This document shows, piece by piece, positions 6,516 through 6,994 of a stretch of DNA of 6,994 nucleotides. The DNA lies in assembly GCA_947372535.1 (NCBI GenBank), contig CANBUA010000251.1, forward strand, positions 1 through 6,994, read 5' to 3'. The stretch is from Burkholderiales bacterium. GTDB taxonomy: Bacteria > Pseudomonadota > Gammaproteobacteria > Burkholderiales > Burkholderiaceae. How positions within the stretch are numbered: position 1 is the stretch's first letter; each line of letters starts with the position of its first letter. Position numbers and translations under genes: made by a program. A model generated the notes under the pieces. The model saw only the letters and a program-made list of their open reading frames with translations, ran no database searches and was not told the DNA's origin.

Positions 6516-6806
6516 TCAGGGCTCACGTCTGACGTTGTCGAACAACTTGGATGGGGTTTCGTGGTTCCAGATCCAGACGGTTCCATCCGTGCGCAGTGCC
6601 CCTGCAAAGACTTGGGAAAACTCGATGTCGACCACGTCGGACAGCCCCGGCACCATGACAGGTTCATCCTCATCGGCGCCAGGCGCCGCGCCAGCGCGCA
6701 AGCCCGGCACCGGCCTGTGATCTGCTGAAATCACCTCGGGGTTGGCTGGTGCGCAGTTTGAAGCCAGGGCCACCATACAGGCCAGCAAGTGCTTGGTTTG
6801 ACGGAT
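6516..6806 (-). pseudogene. truncated RCC1-repeat exported protein, start codon apparently lost
   Basis: On the minus strand the frame reads (ATC)RQTKHLLACMVALASNCAPA, a short basic N-terminus and hydrophobic core like a signal peptide, perhaps of a lipoprotein although SNC is a poor lipobox. A low-complexity Ala/Gly/Asp linker follows, then VPGLSDVVDIEFSQ and FAGALRTDGTVWIWN, which is one RCC1 repeat (the usual form is LxDVVxIxxGxxHxxAL+xDGTVWxWG). RCC1 proteins carry about seven such repeats in a beta-propeller, so this one-repeat protein of under 100 residues, ending at 6516, is truncated. GGAGGA at 6814-6819 stands seven bases from ATC at 6806, the ideal place for a start, whereas the nearby ATG at 6813 and GTG at 6811 lie out of frame and too close. 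TTG at 6788 would cut into the signal. I infer an ATG-to-ATC change plus a 3' deletion. Confidence 0.6.
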
Positions 6807-6813
6807 AACACAT

Positions 6814-6819
6814 TCCTCC
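6814..6819 (-). promoter_or_regulatory. orphan ribosome binding site before an ATC codon
   Basis: GGAGGA on the minus strand, followed by seven bases and ATC in the frame of the RCC1 remnant. It marks where the original start codon most likely stood. Confidence 0.45.
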
Positions 6820-6856
6820 GTTCTTGGGCCATCACGTCAGGCAAGCACATGATTCC

Positions 6857-6879
6857 AGGGCTTTGTGCAACAAAGCCCT
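6857..6879. terminator. nine-base-pair hairpin just past the stop of the right-edge NHL gene
   Basis: AGGGCTTTG (6857-6865) pairs perfectly with CAAAGCCCT (6871-6879) around the loop TGCAA. On the minus strand it begins two bases after the TAG of the NHL gene, the usual place for a terminator. No run of T follows on the minus strand, so it is non-canonical; it may also protect the mRNA end. Confidence 0.45.
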
Positions 6880-6880
6880 T

Positions 6881-6994
6881 CTACTTCGCCACGGTTGTCA
6901 CCACCCCGTCGGGGGTGATCTTTCGGATGGCATGGTTGCCCGTGTCAGCGACAAACAGATTGCCCGCAGCATCAACGGCAAGACCGTAGGGCGT
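6881..6994 (-). CDS. NHL-repeat protein, C-terminal 37 residues (5' end outside window)
   Basis: The minus-strand frame enters from the right edge and reads [20 protein letters not shown] and then [17 protein letters not shown] before TAG at 6883-6881. This is one complete NHL repeat (GLAVD..GN.FVAD..N..IRKI.P.G.V.T.A), the last blade of a beta-propeller. The protein ends within a few residues of the repeat, just as the intact lipoprotein at 3600 does, so the two are probably paralogues with the same architecture at this end. What precedes it (signal peptide, Ig-like domains) lies outside the window. A hairpin follows the stop codon. NHL assignment is firm; the role and ligand are unknown. 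Confidence 0.85.
   Translation of the reverse strand, partial: TPYGLAVDAAGNLFVADTGNHAIRKITPDGVVTTVAK

Overview
The window looks like a chromosomal segment from a high-GC betaproteobacterium, most likely Burkholderiales. The reasons are the strongly GC-biased third codon positions, the RtcB sequence type, Shine-Dalgarno-led genes, and a Gly-rich lipoprotein with Ig-like and NHL domains of the kind common in that order. The taxonomic call is inference from sequence style, not from a marker gene.

Layout, left to right. Positions 2-661 (+) hold the C-terminal half of the RNA ligase RtcB, cut by the window edge. Positions 662-1511 hold no confident gene. They contain a small ORF with a good ribosome binding site that may be a frameshifted membrane protein, and an imperfect hairpin. 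Positions 1512-2999 (-) encode a secreted 495-residue protein of unknown function. Positions 3000-3599 are a scrapyard: the last codons of a decayed NHL-type gene, the right end of an IS3-family insertion sequence with the transposase C-terminus, and an unidentified coding tail on the + strand. Positions 3600-5894 (-) encode an intact 764-residue lipoprotein with four Ig-like domains and a six-blade NHL-type beta-propeller. Positions 6004-6425 (+) are a decayed OmpR-type response regulator that resembles the regulators of proteobacterial dedicated sortase systems. Positions 6516-6806 (-) are a truncated RCC1-repeat exported protein whose start codon seems to have been lost. Positions 6881-6994 (-) are the C-terminus of a second NHL-repeat protein that continues past the window.

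The housekeeping part is RtcB. From 1512 onward the region is an accessory locus for exported or surface beta-propeller proteins (NHL twice intact or partly visible, NHL tail once, RCC1 once), all on the minus strand, with signs of repeated gain, deletion and IS activity. No new defence or mobile system can be supported. The most informative signals are the pseudogenes and the recurrence of the same NHL C-terminal ending at three places.
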